A stretch of DNA of 64,000 nt from Enterococcus canintestini (GTDB lineage: Bacteria > Bacillota > Bacilli > Lactobacillales > Enterococcaceae), in NCBI RefSeq assembly GCF_001885735.1, contig NZ_JXKG01000001.1, forward strand, positions 186,001 to 250,000, written 5' to 3'. Each line of letters begins with the position of its first letter. Position 1 is the stretch's first letter. Below, piece by piece: positions 1 to 8,451 of this stretch. Position numbers and translations under genes: made by a program. The notes beneath the pieces were generated by a model. That model worked only from the letters and a program-made list of their open reading frames with translations, did not search any database and was not told the origin of the DNA.

Positions 1-86
1 AAACCAATATTGTCGGAAAATTAGGCTATATCCCTGTTTCTGGTATGAAAGTAGAACGTGATTGGCAAGGAAATGTGATAAATTAA
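1..86 (+). CDS. pstS: PstS phosphate-binding lipoprotein, C-terminal end (partial)
   Basis: Only the last 27 codons are present, in the frame starting at base 3 and stopping at TAA 84-86. The visible residues include GKLGYIPVSGMKVERD, which resembles the C-terminal strand/helix of phosphate-binding PstS proteins. The position directly before pstC-pstA-pstB-pstB-phoU supports this. PstS captures inorganic phosphate outside the membrane and hands it to the PstC/PstA permease. A strong hairpin terminator follows at once, so pstS is probably made in excess over the permease. The identity rests on a short fragment plus context. Confidence 0.75.
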   Translation, partial: TNIVGKLGYIPVSGMKVERDWQGNVIN

Positions 87-89
87 AAG

Positions 90-126
90 AAAAGCATTTT
101 GTCTTTTTAGGCAAAATGCTTTTTCT
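90..126 (+). terminator. Rho-independent terminator after pstS
   Basis: AAAGCATTTTG at 91-101 pairs with CAAAATGCTTT at 112-122 and is followed by a T-rich stretch. It separates pstS from pstC, which suggests partial termination or separate transcription of the permease genes. Confidence 0.8.
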
Positions 127-134
127 TTGTGAGA

Positions 135-151
135 TTTACAATAATTTAAAC
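135..151 (+). promoter_or_regulatory. Candidate PhoP box pair (distal)
   Basis: TTTACA at 135-140 is followed 11 bp later by TTAAAC at 146-151. The 11-bp spacing of TT(A/C/T)ACA-like hexamers is the hallmark of PhoP-binding sites in Bacillus-type phosphate regulons. There are only two units, so this is weaker than the cluster at 244. Confidence 0.4.
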
Positions 152-243
152 AGAATAGCCGCAGTTTTAAAATTAAGATATTTAAGTGATAGTAAATATT
201 AAAGTTTTTTTGGTATAAAAAGTCAGTCCGTAAAGAAACAAAG

Positions 244-271
244 TTTACACAAAATTTACAATAAGTTAAAA
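244..271 (+). promoter_or_regulatory. Candidate PhoP box cluster upstream of pstC
   Basis: Three hexamers spaced exactly 11 bp apart are visible: TTTACA 244-249, TTTACA 255-260 and TTAAAA 266-271. A -10-like TAAACT lies at 292-297, about 20 bp downstream, which is the usual geometry for a PhoP-activated promoter with no good -35. The inference is that pstC onward is induced at low phosphate independently of pstS read-through. Confidence 0.55.
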
Positions 272-371
272 GCAAATTGATTTTAGGCGAGTAAACTAGA
301 ACAGTAAGGGAGTATGTCTTAAGCGTTAATCAAAATGTGTTATACACTTGAAATATAAGGAGGAATTCTCT

Positions 372-1292
372 TTGGAAGATGTAAGAAAGGCTTTGTTAAC
401 CAAATCAAAACGGGCTAAAATGGAAACACGCGGAAAAATAATCAGTTTTTTATGTATAGCATTAATTGTGCTAGTCGTTTTGTCCATTTTTTATTTTGTT
501 GCCAGTAAAGGTTTAGCAACATTTTTCACAGACAAAATTAATGTTTTGGACTTTTTATTTGGAACACAATGGAATCCAAGTCAACTGGGGGCTGATGGCA
601 AGCCAATGGTAGGCGCGCTTCCGATGATTGCGGGTTCTTTTATCGTTACTTTTTTATCTGCCATTGTAGCAACACCTTTTGCGATTGGTGCCGCAGTTTT
701 TATGACGGAAATTTCACCTAAGCAAGGACAAAAAATCTTACAACCAGTAATTGAATTACTCGTAGGGATTCCTTCAGTTGTATATGGTTTTATTGGATTA
801 TCAGTAATTGTTCCTGCAGTACGTTCTGTTTTTGGTGGTACCGGTTTTGGTATTTTAGCAGGTACATTTGTCTTATTCATCATGATTTTACCAACTGTTA
901 CGACTATGACTGTCGATGCTTTAAAAGCAGTACCAAGACATTATCGAGAAGCTTCTTTAGCTTTAGGGGCAACGCGTTGGCAAACTATTTATAAAGTCGT
1001 ATTGCGCGCCGCCGTACCAGGAATTTTAACGGCTGTTGTTTTTGGGATGGCGCGAGCTTTTGGAGAAGCATTAGCGATTCAAATGGTGATTGGTAATGCA
1101 GCACTCATGCCAAATAGTTTGGTAACTCCTGCTTCCACATTAACCTCTATTTTAACAATGGGAATTGGAAATACGATTATGGGTACAGTTGAAAATAATG
1201 TTTTATGGTCACTGGCACTTATTTTATTATTAATGTCATTAGTCTTTAATATTGTGATTCGTCTAATTGGTAAGAAAGGGGCCTTGAAATAA
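372..1292 (+). CDS. pstC: Phosphate ABC transporter permease PstC
   Basis: This is a membrane subunit of the high-affinity phosphate importer, 306 aa with about six transmembrane helices. The EAA-loop motif (EASLALGATRW) that docks the ATPase lies in the C-terminal half. The start is taken as TTG 372 because AAGGAGG at 357-363 sits 8 nt upstream. A longer reading from TTG 348 would place that Shine-Dalgarno inside the gene, and ATG 420 has none as good. The stop overlaps the start of pstA (TAATG), which implies translational coupling. PhoP-like boxes lie upstream. Confidence 0.93.
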   Translation: MEDVRKALLTKSKRAKMETRGKIISFLCIALIVLVVLSIFYFVASKGLATFFTDKINVLDFLFGTQWNPSQLGADGKPMVGALPMIAGSFIVTFLSAIVATPFAIGAAVFMTEISPKQGQKILQPVIELLVGIPSVVYGFIGLSVIVPAVRSVFGGTGFGILAGTFVLFIMILPTVTTMTVDALKAVPRHYREASLALGATRWQTIYKVVLRAAVPGILTAVVFGMARAFGEALAIQMVIGNAALMPNSLVTPASTLTSILTMGIGNTIMGTVENNVLWSLALILLLMSLVFNIVIRLIGKKGALK

Positions 1293-2176
1293 TGAATGCA
1301 AAACGTTCTGATAAAATCGCAACGGGGGTTTTATATGCTATTTCAGGCATTATCGTTTTGATTTTAGCCTCTTTACTTTTATATATTCTTGTTCGTGGCG
1401 TGCCACATATTTCCTGGGATTTTTTAACGAAACCTTCAAAAGCTTATCAGGTTGGCGGCGGTATCGGGATTCAGTTATTTAACTCTTTTTATCTTCTTTT
1501 TATTACTATGTTGATCAGTTTTCCGATTTCACTGGGAGCGGGGATTTATTTATCGGAATATGCCAAAAAAAATTGGTTGACCGATGTCATTCGTACCTCA
1601 ATTGAAATCCTAAGTTCACTACCATCGGTTGTCGTGGGGTTATTTGGTTTCTTGGTTTTTGTTATTCAGTTTGAATATGGCTTTTCAATTTTATCTGGAG
1701 CCTTAGCATTAACCTTCTTTAATTTGCCTCTTTTAACGCGTAATGTGGAAGAATCGTTACAAGCGGTTCACTATACGCAAAGAGAAGCAGGCTTAGCACT
1801 AGGCTTATCTCGCTGGGAAACAGTAACCCGTGTGGTTGTACCAGAAGCGACACCAGGTATTTTAACCGGCGTAATTTTAAGTTCAGGTCGTATTTTTGGT
1901 GAGGCGGCTGCTTTAATTTATACGGCTGGCCAAAGTGCACCGGCACTTGATTTCACAAATTGGAATCCATTAAGTGTTTCAAGTCCTATTAGTATTTTCC
2001 GTCAAGCTGAAACGTTAGCCGTGCATATTTGGAAAATCAATACAGAAGGCACTATGCCTGATGGCGCAGCAGTTTCTGCGGGTGCTTCTGCTGTTTTAAT
2101 TATTGCTGTTTTAATCTTTAATTTTGGCGCACGCGCTGCAGGAAAACGTCTCTATAAAAAAATGACTTCTGCATAA
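1292..2176 (+). CDS. pstA: Phosphate ABC transporter permease PstA
   Basis: Second permease subunit, 294 aa. It has an N-terminal membrane anchor, a multi-helix core, and the EAA motif (EAGLALGLSRWETV) around residues 165-180. PstA pairs with PstC to form the phosphate channel. The ATG shares its A with the pstC stop codon, with AAAGGGG just upstream. The length is typical of the family. Confidence 0.93.
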   Translation: MNAKRSDKIATGVLYAISGIIVLILASLLLYILVRGVPHISWDFLTKPSKAYQVGGGIGIQLFNSFYLLFITMLISFPISLGAGIYLSEYAKKNWLTDVIRTSIEILSSLPSVVVGLFGFLVFVIQFEYGFSILSGALALTFFNLPLLTRNVEESLQAVHYTQREAGLALGLSRWETVTRVVVPEATPGILTGVILSSGRIFGEAAALIYTAGQSAPALDFTNWNPLSVSSPISIFRQAETLAVHIWKINTEGTMPDGAAVSAGASAVLIIAVLIFNFGARAAGKRLYKKMTSA

Positions 2177-2238
2177 AATTTTTTACCAACTGTCTATAAG
2201 AGGGCAAATTCCTTACAATTTGAACAAGGAGAACTGTT

Positions 2239-3045
2239 ATGAGTGCTTATAATTTAGAAGATCGTCATATTATCACTTTAGATAAGAATCAAGAAAAGGC
2301 TTTGTATACAGATGATTTACATGTTTGGTACGGGCAAAATGAAGCCATTAAAGGTGTGGATTTAGAATTTGAAAAAAATAAAATTACGGCTTTAATCGGC
2401 CCTTCTGGCTGTGGGAAATCAACATATTTACGTTCTTTAAATCGAATGAATGATGGTATTGCCAATACCAAAGTAACTGGAAAAATTATGTATAAAGGCG
2501 TCGATGTGAATCAGTCCAATGTCGATGTTTATGAAATGCGTAAACGAATCGGCATGGTTTTTCAACGGCCCAATCCTTTTTCAAAATCAATTTATGAAAA
2601 TATTACCTTTGCCTTAAAACGTCATGGTCAAAAAGATAAGAAAAAACTAGATGAAATTGTTGAAACAAGTTTGAAACAAGCGGCCTTATGGGATCAAGTA
2701 AAAGATAGTCTGCATAAAAGTGCGCTAGCTTTATCTGGTGGACAACAACAACGCTTATGTATCGCGCGAGCAATTGCGATGAAACCAGATATTTTACTTT
2801 TAGATGAACCCGCTAGTGCTCTTGATCCGATTTCAACGGGGACGGTGGAAGAAACACTCGTTAACTTAAAAGAAAACTACACTATTATTATTGTGACGCA
2901 CAATATGCAACAAGCTGCCAGAATTAGTGATTACACATCGTTTTTCTATTTAGGAAAAGCGATTGAATATGATGAAACGCGTAAAATCTTTACCCGACCA
3001 AAAATTAAAGCGACAGAAGATTATGTTTCAGGACACTTTGGTTAA
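2239..3045 (+). CDS. pstB: Phosphate ABC transporter ATPase PstB (copy 1)
   Basis: ATP-binding subunit, 268 aa. Visible motifs are Walker [10 protein letters not shown] (around residues 53-61), signature LSGGQQQR, Walker [13 protein letters not shown] and a switch His in VTHNM. The residue after DEP is Ala where the neighbouring copy has Thr. An N-terminal extension of about 20 residues precedes the ABC fold. AAGGAGA lies 6 nt before the ATG. It is one of two tandem pstB genes, an arrangement known in enterococci and streptococci. Confidence 0.93.
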   Translation: MSAYNLEDRHIITLDKNQEKALYTDDLHVWYGQNEAIKGVDLEFEKNKITALIGPSGCGKSTYLRSLNRMNDGIANTKVTGKIMYKGVDVNQSNVDVYEMRKRIGMVFQRPNPFSKSIYENITFALKRHGQKDKKKLDEIVETSLKQAALWDQVKDSLHKSALALSGGQQQRLCIARAIAMKPDILLLDEPASALDPISTGTVEETLVNLKENYTIIIVTHNMQQAARISDYTSFFYLGKAIEYDETRKIFTRPKIKATEDYVSGHFG

Positions 3046-3077
3046 TTGTAAGTTTATTTAGATTATGGAGGAATAAA

Positions 3078-3836
3078 ATGTCAGAAGTAATCATCCAATC
3101 AAAAGATTTACACCTCTATTATGGTGAAAAAGAAGCGTTAAAAGGAATATCACTAGCCATCAACAAAGGAGAAATTACTGCCATGATCGGCCCTTCTGGC
3201 TGTGGGAAGTCCACTTATCTTCGTTCTTTAAACCGCATGAATGATTTAATTCCAAATGTAACGATTACGGGTAATGTGATTTATAAAGGTAAAGATATTT
3301 ATGCTCCTAAACAAGATACCGTGGAATTACGTAAAGAAATTGGCATGGTTTTTCAACAACCCAATCCTTTTCCATTTTCAATTTACGAAAATGTTATTTA
3401 TGGGTTAAAATTAAAGGGCGAAAAAGATAAACAAAAACTTGATCAGGTAGTAGAAGAAAGTCTTAAAGCAGCTTCAGTGTGGGATGATGTCAAAGACAAA
3501 TTGCATACTAGTGCGTTATCTCTTTCAGGTGGGCAGCAACAACGCGTATGTATTGCCCGTGTTTTAGCCGTCAATCCAGAAATCATTTTACTTGATGAAC
3601 CCACCAGTGCGCTAGATCCAATTTCATCGGGGAAAATCGAAAATACATTGTTAGAATTAAAAGAGAATTATACAATGATTATGGTAACCCATAATATGTC
3701 ACAAGCTTCACGAATTTCAGATAAGACAGCTTTTTTCTTAGATGGTAATTTAATTGAGTTTGATGATACAAAAAAAATCTTTTTACAACCGCAAAAAAAA
3801 GAAACAGAAGACTATATTTCTGGAAGATTCGGATAG
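3078..3836 (+). CDS. pstB: Phosphate ABC transporter ATPase PstB (copy 2)
   Basis: Second phosphate-import ATPase, 252 aa, closely related to the preceding gene but without its N-terminal extension. Walker [10 protein letters not shown], signature LSGGQQQR and Walker [12 protein letters not shown] are all intact. It follows copy 1 by 32 nt with TGGAGGA as Shine-Dalgarno. Both copies look functional, so the transporter may use a heterodimer or alternative homodimers. That last point is inference. Confidence 0.93.
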   Translation: MSEVIIQSKDLHLYYGEKEALKGISLAINKGEITAMIGPSGCGKSTYLRSLNRMNDLIPNVTITGNVIYKGKDIYAPKQDTVELRKEIGMVFQQPNPFPFSIYENVIYGLKLKGEKDKQKLDQVVEESLKAASVWDDVKDKLHTSALSLSGGQQQRVCIARVLAVNPEIILLDEPTSALDPISSGKIENTLLELKENYTMIMVTHNMSQASRISDKTAFFLDGNLIEFDDTKKIFLQPQKKETEDYISGRFG

Positions 3837-3846
3837 GAGGGAAAAT

Positions 3847-4524
3847 ATGTTACGAACACAATTTGAAGAAGAGTTATTAAATCTGCATAACCAGTTTTAT
3901 GAAATGGGGATGATGGTTAGTTCGGCTGTGCATAAATCGGTACGAGCTTTTATTAAACATGATAAAGAATTAGCCAATGAAGTCATTAATAACGATGAAG
4001 CTATTAACGATATGGAAGTAAAATTAGAAAAGAAAAGTTTTGAAATGATTGCCCTACAACAACCTGTGACAACGGATTTACGCATGATTATCACGGTAAT
4101 GAAGGCCAGTTCTGATTTAGAAAGAATGGCAGACCATGCGGTTTCAATTGCTAAATCGACAATTCGGGTAAAAGGTGAAACTCGCATTGCTGAAATTGAA
4201 AAAGATATTTCAGATATGTCAGATTACGTGAAGAAAATGGTTGATAATGTCTTAGTGGCATATGTTAAAACAAATGAAAAAGACGCCCGGATGATTGCCC
4301 AAATGGATCAACGAATTAACGACTACTATGCTTCTATTTATGAAAAGACGATTATCAGCATGAAAGAAAATCCTGAAACGGTTATTAGTGGTACCGATTA
4401 TTTATCTGTTGCTCAGTATTTAGAACGAATTGGCGATTACGTCACGAATATTTGTGAATGGATTGTCTACCTTGCTACCGGTAAAATCACTGAATTAAAT
4501 TCAAATCATGATGAAAGTTTTTAA
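3847..4524 (+). CDS. phoU: Phosphate transport regulator PhoU
   Basis: This cytoplasmic negative regulator of Pst uptake and Pho signalling is 225 aa. It has two tandem three-helix PhoU repeats, each with the metal-binding E/D-rich signature (SSDLERMADHAVSIAK and QYLERIGDYVTNICEW). ATG 3847 is chosen because AGGAGGG lies immediately upstream. An in-frame extension to 3754 overlaps pstB and reads as Lys-rich nonsense. It is the last gene of the pst operon and is followed by a terminator. Confidence 0.92.
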   Translation: MLRTQFEEELLNLHNQFYEMGMMVSSAVHKSVRAFIKHDKELANEVINNDEAINDMEVKLEKKSFEMIALQQPVTTDLRMIITVMKASSDLERMADHAVSIAKSTIRVKGETRIAEIEKDISDMSDYVKKMVDNVLVAYVKTNEKDARMIAQMDQRINDYYASIYEKTIISMKENPETVISGTDYLSVAQYLERIGDYVTNICEWIVYLATGKITELNSNHDESF

Positions 4525-4547
4525 GTCAACTATCGTTATAAAATTTT

Positions 4548-4610
4548 AGCTCGTCGACACAATGGTCACTTTTTGAATTTGACCAAGTGTTTGCGAGCTT
4601 TTTATTTTTT
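4548..4610 (+). terminator. Terminator after phoU
   Basis: AGCTCG at 4548-4553 pairs with CGAGCT at 4594-4599. The inner pairings ACAC/GTGT and TGGT/ACCA give a long imperfect hairpin. A T-rich run follows to 4610. Confidence 0.75.
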
Positions 4611-4785
4611 ATTAATTATTAATAATTGGTGAGTAGAAGAAATTGACAGATAACAGAAACAAGTAACTCATTTTTATCCGGATAATCAGGTTGCTGGGAG
4701 TAGTTTTAAAATTCAAATAAAAATTATTGAAGGCTTGGGAGTGAGATTTGTCTGAAGGTGGAGAAAAAGTTACGTCTTAAGTCCT
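4611..4785. other. liaX upstream region with short palindromes
   Basis: No gene is visible here. An AT-rich perfect palindrome (TTATTAATTATTAATAA, 4609-4625) overlaps the end of the terminator. TTATCCGGATAA at 4674-4685 is a perfect 12-bp palindrome. GTCCTATGAC at 4781-4790 has GTC/GAC half-sites touching the -35 of the liaX promoter and is a possible response-regulator (LiaR) site. The LiaR assignment is inference. Confidence 0.35.
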
Positions 4786-4814
4786 ATGACAAGTAACTAC
4801 AAAGCAGGCATAAT
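4786..4814 (+). promoter_or_regulatory. Candidate liaX promoter
   Basis: ATGACA at 4786-4791, a 17-bp spacer and CATAAT at 4809-4814. It lies about 50 bp before the liaX start. The weak -35 overlapped by a GTC-N4-GAC dyad fits an activator-dependent promoter. Confidence 0.45.
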
Positions 4815-4861
4815 ATACGTGTAAGGAAAACTTGCAAATAATAATTAAGGAGGCAATTTCC

Positions 4862-6373
4862 ATGAATGAAAGAGAACGAATTTTGGATTTAGTGAAAAAA
4901 GGTGTACTTTCAACGGAAGAAGCCTTAGATTTGCTGGAAAGCATGGCAACTGTCAGAGATGAAAAACAAATCAAAAAGGCTAGTGAATCAATTCATGCCG
5001 ATACTGTAGAAGATAACAATGATACTGTTGATGACAAATCAGCTGCAAAAAAAGAAGTTGAAGATATTTTAGATAATTTAGCGACAGAAGCAGGTAAAGC
5101 ATCTGCCGAGTTGGATGAATTAAATGTTGAAATTGCAGGTGTAAAAGAACAACTAGCTGAAGTTCGCCACGCGTTAATGGAGTACAACACAAAAGAAGAG
5201 CTAGAAATGCTTAGTGAATCAGAGGTAGCACAACGCCACTTACTAGAAGAAGATATTAAGGATTTAGAAGCTTCTTTAGATGATTTAATCGCTGAAAAAG
5301 TTGCGTTAGAAGCACAACTAAAAGGTATTAAAAAAGATCAGTGGCAAGAAGCTAAAGAAAAACTTACTACTAAAATTGATTTACCTGATGATTGGAAAGA
5401 ACAAGCGACAGATGCGATTAATCAAGCCGGCGAAAAAATGGCAGAAGCTGGCACACATTTAGGCCGCTTTTTAAAACAAACCTTTCAAACTGTTTCTGAA
5501 ACAGTAAATGACAACGTGGAATGGAAAGATATTAGTTTGAAAGTTCCCGGTGTAGCGACAACGAAATTTGAGCATACTTTTGAATATCCTGAAACTAAAG
5601 CGAGCATTTTAGACGTTAAAGTAGCTAACGGGAATATTCGTTTTGAATTATGGGATGAAGCGGGCGTTAAAGTCGATGCCAAAGTTAAATTATATGGCAA
5701 AATGAATGAAGCAACACCTTTTGAAGCATTTGAAGCTAGAAGCAAAATTGAAGTTGACGATGACCATATCTCATTTCAAGTACCCAATAAACGTGTAAGA
5801 GCAGACTTAGTCTTCTATTTACCAAAACGTATCTATGACCATGTTTCACTCCGTTTATTAAATGGCGATGTCACAGTGAAAGAATTAGATGCAAAAGATG
5901 TATATACCAAATCAACGAACGGAAATATTGAATTTCAAACCATCAATGCCACGATGTTGGAAATTGAAGGTGTTAATGGTGCCATCGATGTATTTAAAGG
6001 GAGTATCTTAGATAGTATTATTGAAACTGTAAATGGGACAGTGACAATGACAACTACGCCACAGACATTAGGTGTTTCTTTGGTTAATGGCGATGTCCGT
6101 TTAACTTTTAAAGAGAATAATTTGAAAAAAGTCAGCGCCAGTTCTGTCAATGGCAATGTGAAAATTGCCTTACCTGCTTCTTTAGGTGTGGAAGGTAATG
6201 CAAAAACTAGCTTAGGTAGTATTAACTCTCGCATGACTGACTATGATGTTGTCAGAGAGAAAAAAGAAAAGATGAATCAAATGCTTCAATTCCGTCGCCT
6301 TAGCGAAGAAGAAGTTGCACATGTAGAATTGACAACGACGACAGGTAATATTTTCTTAAAAGATGCTGAATAA
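4862..6373 (+). CDS. liaX: LiaX-like daptomycin-sensing surface protein (DUF4097)
   Basis: 503 aa. The N-terminal ~30 residues (ERERILDLVKKGVLSTEEALDLLESM) form the SHOCT-like module typical of YvlB/LiaX. A long charged coiled coil follows at about 60-170, then an amphipathic stretch, and a C-terminal DUF4097 beta-solenoid-like region (about 235-480) with repeated NGxx motifs (NGNIRFE, NGDVTVK, NGNIEFQ, NGAIDVF). In enterococci LiaX is released to sense antimicrobial peptides and daptomycin and controls LiaFSR-dependent membrane remodelling. No signal peptide is visible. ATG 4862 is chosen from AAGGAGG 8 nt upstream. It is first gene of a liaXYZ operon. Confidence 0.85.
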   Translation: MNERERILDLVKKGVLSTEEALDLLESMATVRDEKQIKKASESIHADTVEDNNDTVDDKSAAKKEVEDILDNLATEAGKASAELDELNVEIAGVKEQLAEVRHALMEYNTKEELEMLSESEVAQRHLLEEDIKDLEASLDDLIAEKVALEAQLKGIKKDQWQEAKEKLTTKIDLPDDWKEQATDAINQAGEKMAEAGTHLGRFLKQTFQTVSETVNDNVEWKDISLKVPGVATTKFEHTFEYPETKASILDVKVANGNIRFELWDEAGVKVDAKVKLYGKMNEATPFEAFEARSKIEVDDDHISFQVPNKRVRADLVFYLPKRIYDHVSLRLLNGDVTVKELDAKDVYTKSTNGNIEFQTINATMLEIEGVNGAIDVFKGSILDSIIETVNGTVTMTTTPQTLGVSLVNGDVRLTFKENNLKKVSASSVNGNVKIALPASLGVEGNAKTSLGSINSRMTDYDVVREKKEKMNQMLQFRRLSEEEVAHVELTTTTGNIFLKDAE

Positions 6374-6430
6374 AAAATAAGACAAATAAAAACAAGCTAG
6401 TGTATTATATAGAGGATAGAGGTGAGAATT

Positions 6431-6736
6431 ATGAAAAAAAGACTAACAAAATCAAAGAACAATGTCGTATTGACTGGTACTTTGGGAGGAATTGCTGAAT
6501 TCTTTGGAATTGATCCGACGATCGTGCGGGTAATCTTTGTGTTCTTCACTTTGTTTGGAGTTGGCTCAACGATTCCTTTATATATCATCCTAGCGATTAT
6601 TATGCCTTCTGGTCGTAGTAATCAAAACGGTTATGAACAACCAAAGCGTAACTATCATGAAAATTACAGTGAACCAAAAGCACGTCCTCGCAAACCGGCG
6701 GAAAAAATCGACGATGACGATTGGAGTGATTTCTAG
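6431..6736 (+). CDS. liaY: LiaY-like PspC-domain membrane protein
   Basis: 101 aa. A PspC domain occupies residues ~1-60: a basic start, GTLGGIAEFFGIDPTIVRVIFVFFTLFG, and a second hydrophobic segment ending in MPSG. A charged, hydrophilic tail rich in Asn, Lys and Asp follows. PspC proteins are inner-membrane stress partners. In enterococci LiaY links LiaX to membrane domain changes. ATG 6431 follows GAGGTGAG; an in-frame GTG at 6422 lies inside that Shine-Dalgarno. Its stop overlaps the next start. Confidence 0.85.
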   Translation: MKKRLTKSKNNVVLTGTLGGIAEFFGIDPTIVRVIFVFFTLFGVGSTIPLYIILAIIMPSGRSNQNGYEQPKRNYHENYSEPKARPRKPAEKIDDDDWSDF

Positions 6737-7098
6737 TGACCTACTTCCAACGTTTACTGGTTAACACATTGACCTTTATTGCCCTGGCAGTTTTACTGCC
6801 AGGGATGGTTCATGTCAGTAGCTGGTTGATGGCTTTAATTGCCAGTTTTGTACTTTCCATTTTAAATGGATTTGTCAAACCCATTTTGTCTTTATTATCT
6901 TTACCATTAACATTTTTGACCTTAGGGCTCTTTAGTTTCGTCATTAACGCAGCGATGTTAAAATTGACTTCAACTTTTGTGGGTGAAATGAATTTTGGCT
7001 TTTCTTCTTTTGGCGCGGCTATTATGGTAGCAGTCATTATGTCTTTGGTAAATATGATTGTAACAGAACACAACATGCAAAAATATCAGGATCAATAA
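6736..7098 (+). CDS. liaZ: LiaZ-like membrane protein (YvlD/phage holin 4 family)
   Basis: 120 aa, almost entirely hydrophobic with four predicted helices, and typical of the YvlD/phage-holin-4 superfamily (small membrane proteins, not prophage holins here). The start is GTG 6736, sharing G with the TAG stop of the previous gene, with TTGGAGTG upstream. It completes the liaX-liaY-liaZ order seen in E. faecalis. The exact biochemical role is unknown. Confidence 0.82.
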   Translation: MTYFQRLLVNTLTFIALAVLLPGMVHVSSWLMALIASFVLSILNGFVKPILSLLSLPLTFLTLGLFSFVINAAMLKLTSTFVGEMNFGFSSFGAAIMVAVIMSLVNMIVTEHNMQKYQDQ

Positions 7099-7145
7099 TA
7101 AAGCTTTGGAAAAAACACTTTTTATTGCTAGAAGTATTCATTTTT

Positions 7146-7186
7146 AAGGCAGCAAGATTGCTACAATAATCTTGCTGCCTTTTTTG
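7146..7186 (+). terminator. Terminator after liaZ
   Basis: GGCAGCAAGATT (7148-7159) and AATCTTGCTGCC (7168-7179) form a perfect 12-bp stem followed by six T. Flanking GTATTCA/TGAATAC can extend the stem. Confidence 0.92.
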
Positions 7187-7193
7187 AATACAG

Positions 7194-7466
7194 TGTGTGA
7201 CAAAAGCAGTGGCTACAAAACCAGGGGCTAAAGCTTTTATTAGCGCAGCAGTAATTAAACTGCTTACTTTAGTTTTTAATCAATATTACAGCTGTAAATG
7301 TTAAAAGATAATTGCATGATTATCAATTTGGTTTGAAAGACTGTAAATATCAGTTAGGAAAGTAAATCAGACTGGCCACTGTTTTTTTCGTGCGCCTATC
7401 CTAGTAACTTTATTAATAGAATGGTAAAATGAGGCAGATTATACTTTTAGAAATGAGGGAAATTGT
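7194..7466. other. Non-coding stretch before hprK
   Basis: No convincing gene. A lone TGTGTGACAAAA (7194-7205) resembles one arm of the repeat-terminator family found elsewhere in the window. A -10-like TAAAAT at 7425-7430 may serve hprK, but no good -35 is visible. Confidence 0.4.
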
Positions 7467-8402
7467 ATGGCTGAGGTTGTCAAAGTCATCCAAATGGTTG
7501 AAAAATTAAATTTGGAAGTGGTAACAGGTTCCGAACAAGCATTAAATCGTTTAATTAAAACGGCTGATATATCACGTCCCGGTTTAGAATTAACGGGTTA
7601 TTTTAATTATTATTCTTATGATCGTTTACAGTTATTTGGTAGTAAAGAAATTACTTTTGCAGAACGGATGATGCCTGAAGAACGTTTAATGGTAATGCGA
7701 CGGATGTGTAATGATGAAACACCTGCTTTTATCGTTTCCAGAGGGCTACCGATTCCAAAAGAAATGATAGATGCCTGTGAAGAATTCGATATTGCGATTT
7801 TACGATCACCTATTTCGACATCACGCTTGTTAGGGGAGATGTCTGCTTATTTAAGCAGTTTGTTAGCTCCACGAACAAGTGTCCATGGTGTTTTAGTCGA
7901 TGTCTATGGGTTAGGTGTGTTAATCCAAGGTGATAGTGGGATAGGGAAAAGTGAAACCGCATTAGAATTAATTAAACGAGGACATCGTTTAATTGCCGAT
8001 GATCGTGTGGATGTTTACCAACAAGATGAATTAACCTTAGTAGGCGAACCACCGCGAATTTTACAACATTTAATTGAAATTAGAGGAATTGGCATTATTG
8101 ATGTGATGAACTTATTTGGTGCCAGTGCTGTCAGAGGGAGTATGCAGGTTCAATTAGCTGTTTATTTGGAAGGTTGGTCCAAAGAAAAGACGTATGATCG
8201 TCTTGGTTCTGCGGCTACGACCATTCAAATTGCTGAAGTGGATGTTCCGCAAATTAAAATTCCTGTTAAAACTGGGCGAAATGTGGCAATTATTGTTGAA
8301 GTGGCCGCGATGAATTTCCGGGCTAAGGCAATGGGGTATGATGCAACGAAAACTTTTGAGCAACGTCTAAGTCAACTGATTGAAGAAAATTCAGATAGTT
8401 AA
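7467..8402 (+). CDS. hprK: HPr kinase/phosphorylase
   Basis: Bifunctional enzyme that phosphorylates and dephosphorylates HPr on Ser46, the signal for CcpA-mediated carbon catabolite repression. 311 aa, the normal length. The Walker [10 protein letters not shown] lies near residue 155 and the family signature [20 protein letters not shown] near 205-225. An N-terminal regulatory domain precedes the kinase core. GAGGGA sits 6 nt before ATG. It heads an apparent hprK-lgt-gpsA-galU cluster. Its effector partner CcpA is encoded about 6 kb downstream. Confidence 0.97.
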   Translation: MAEVVKVIQMVEKLNLEVVTGSEQALNRLIKTADISRPGLELTGYFNYYSYDRLQLFGSKEITFAERMMPEERLMVMRRMCNDETPAFIVSRGLPIPKEMIDACEEFDIAILRSPISTSRLLGEMSAYLSSLLAPRTSVHGVLVDVYGLGVLIQGDSGIGKSETALELIKRGHRLIADDRVDVYQQDELTLVGEPPRILQHLIEIRGIGIIDVMNLFGASAVRGSMQVQLAVYLEGWSKEKTYDRLGSAATTIQIAEVDVPQIKIPVKTGRNVAIIVEVAAMNFRAKAMGYDATKTFEQRLSQLIEENSDS

Positions 8403-8451
8403 GTTTAAATTTTGCTAAATATTGATAATCAAATGGAATAGGAGTTTTTTC

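Noticed and set aside
7198-7305. 35-codon ORF starting GTG ACA AAA between liaZ and hprK
   Set aside because: No Shine-Dalgarno, atypical composition, and it starts inside the GTGACAAAA repeat remnant. I cannot support translation.
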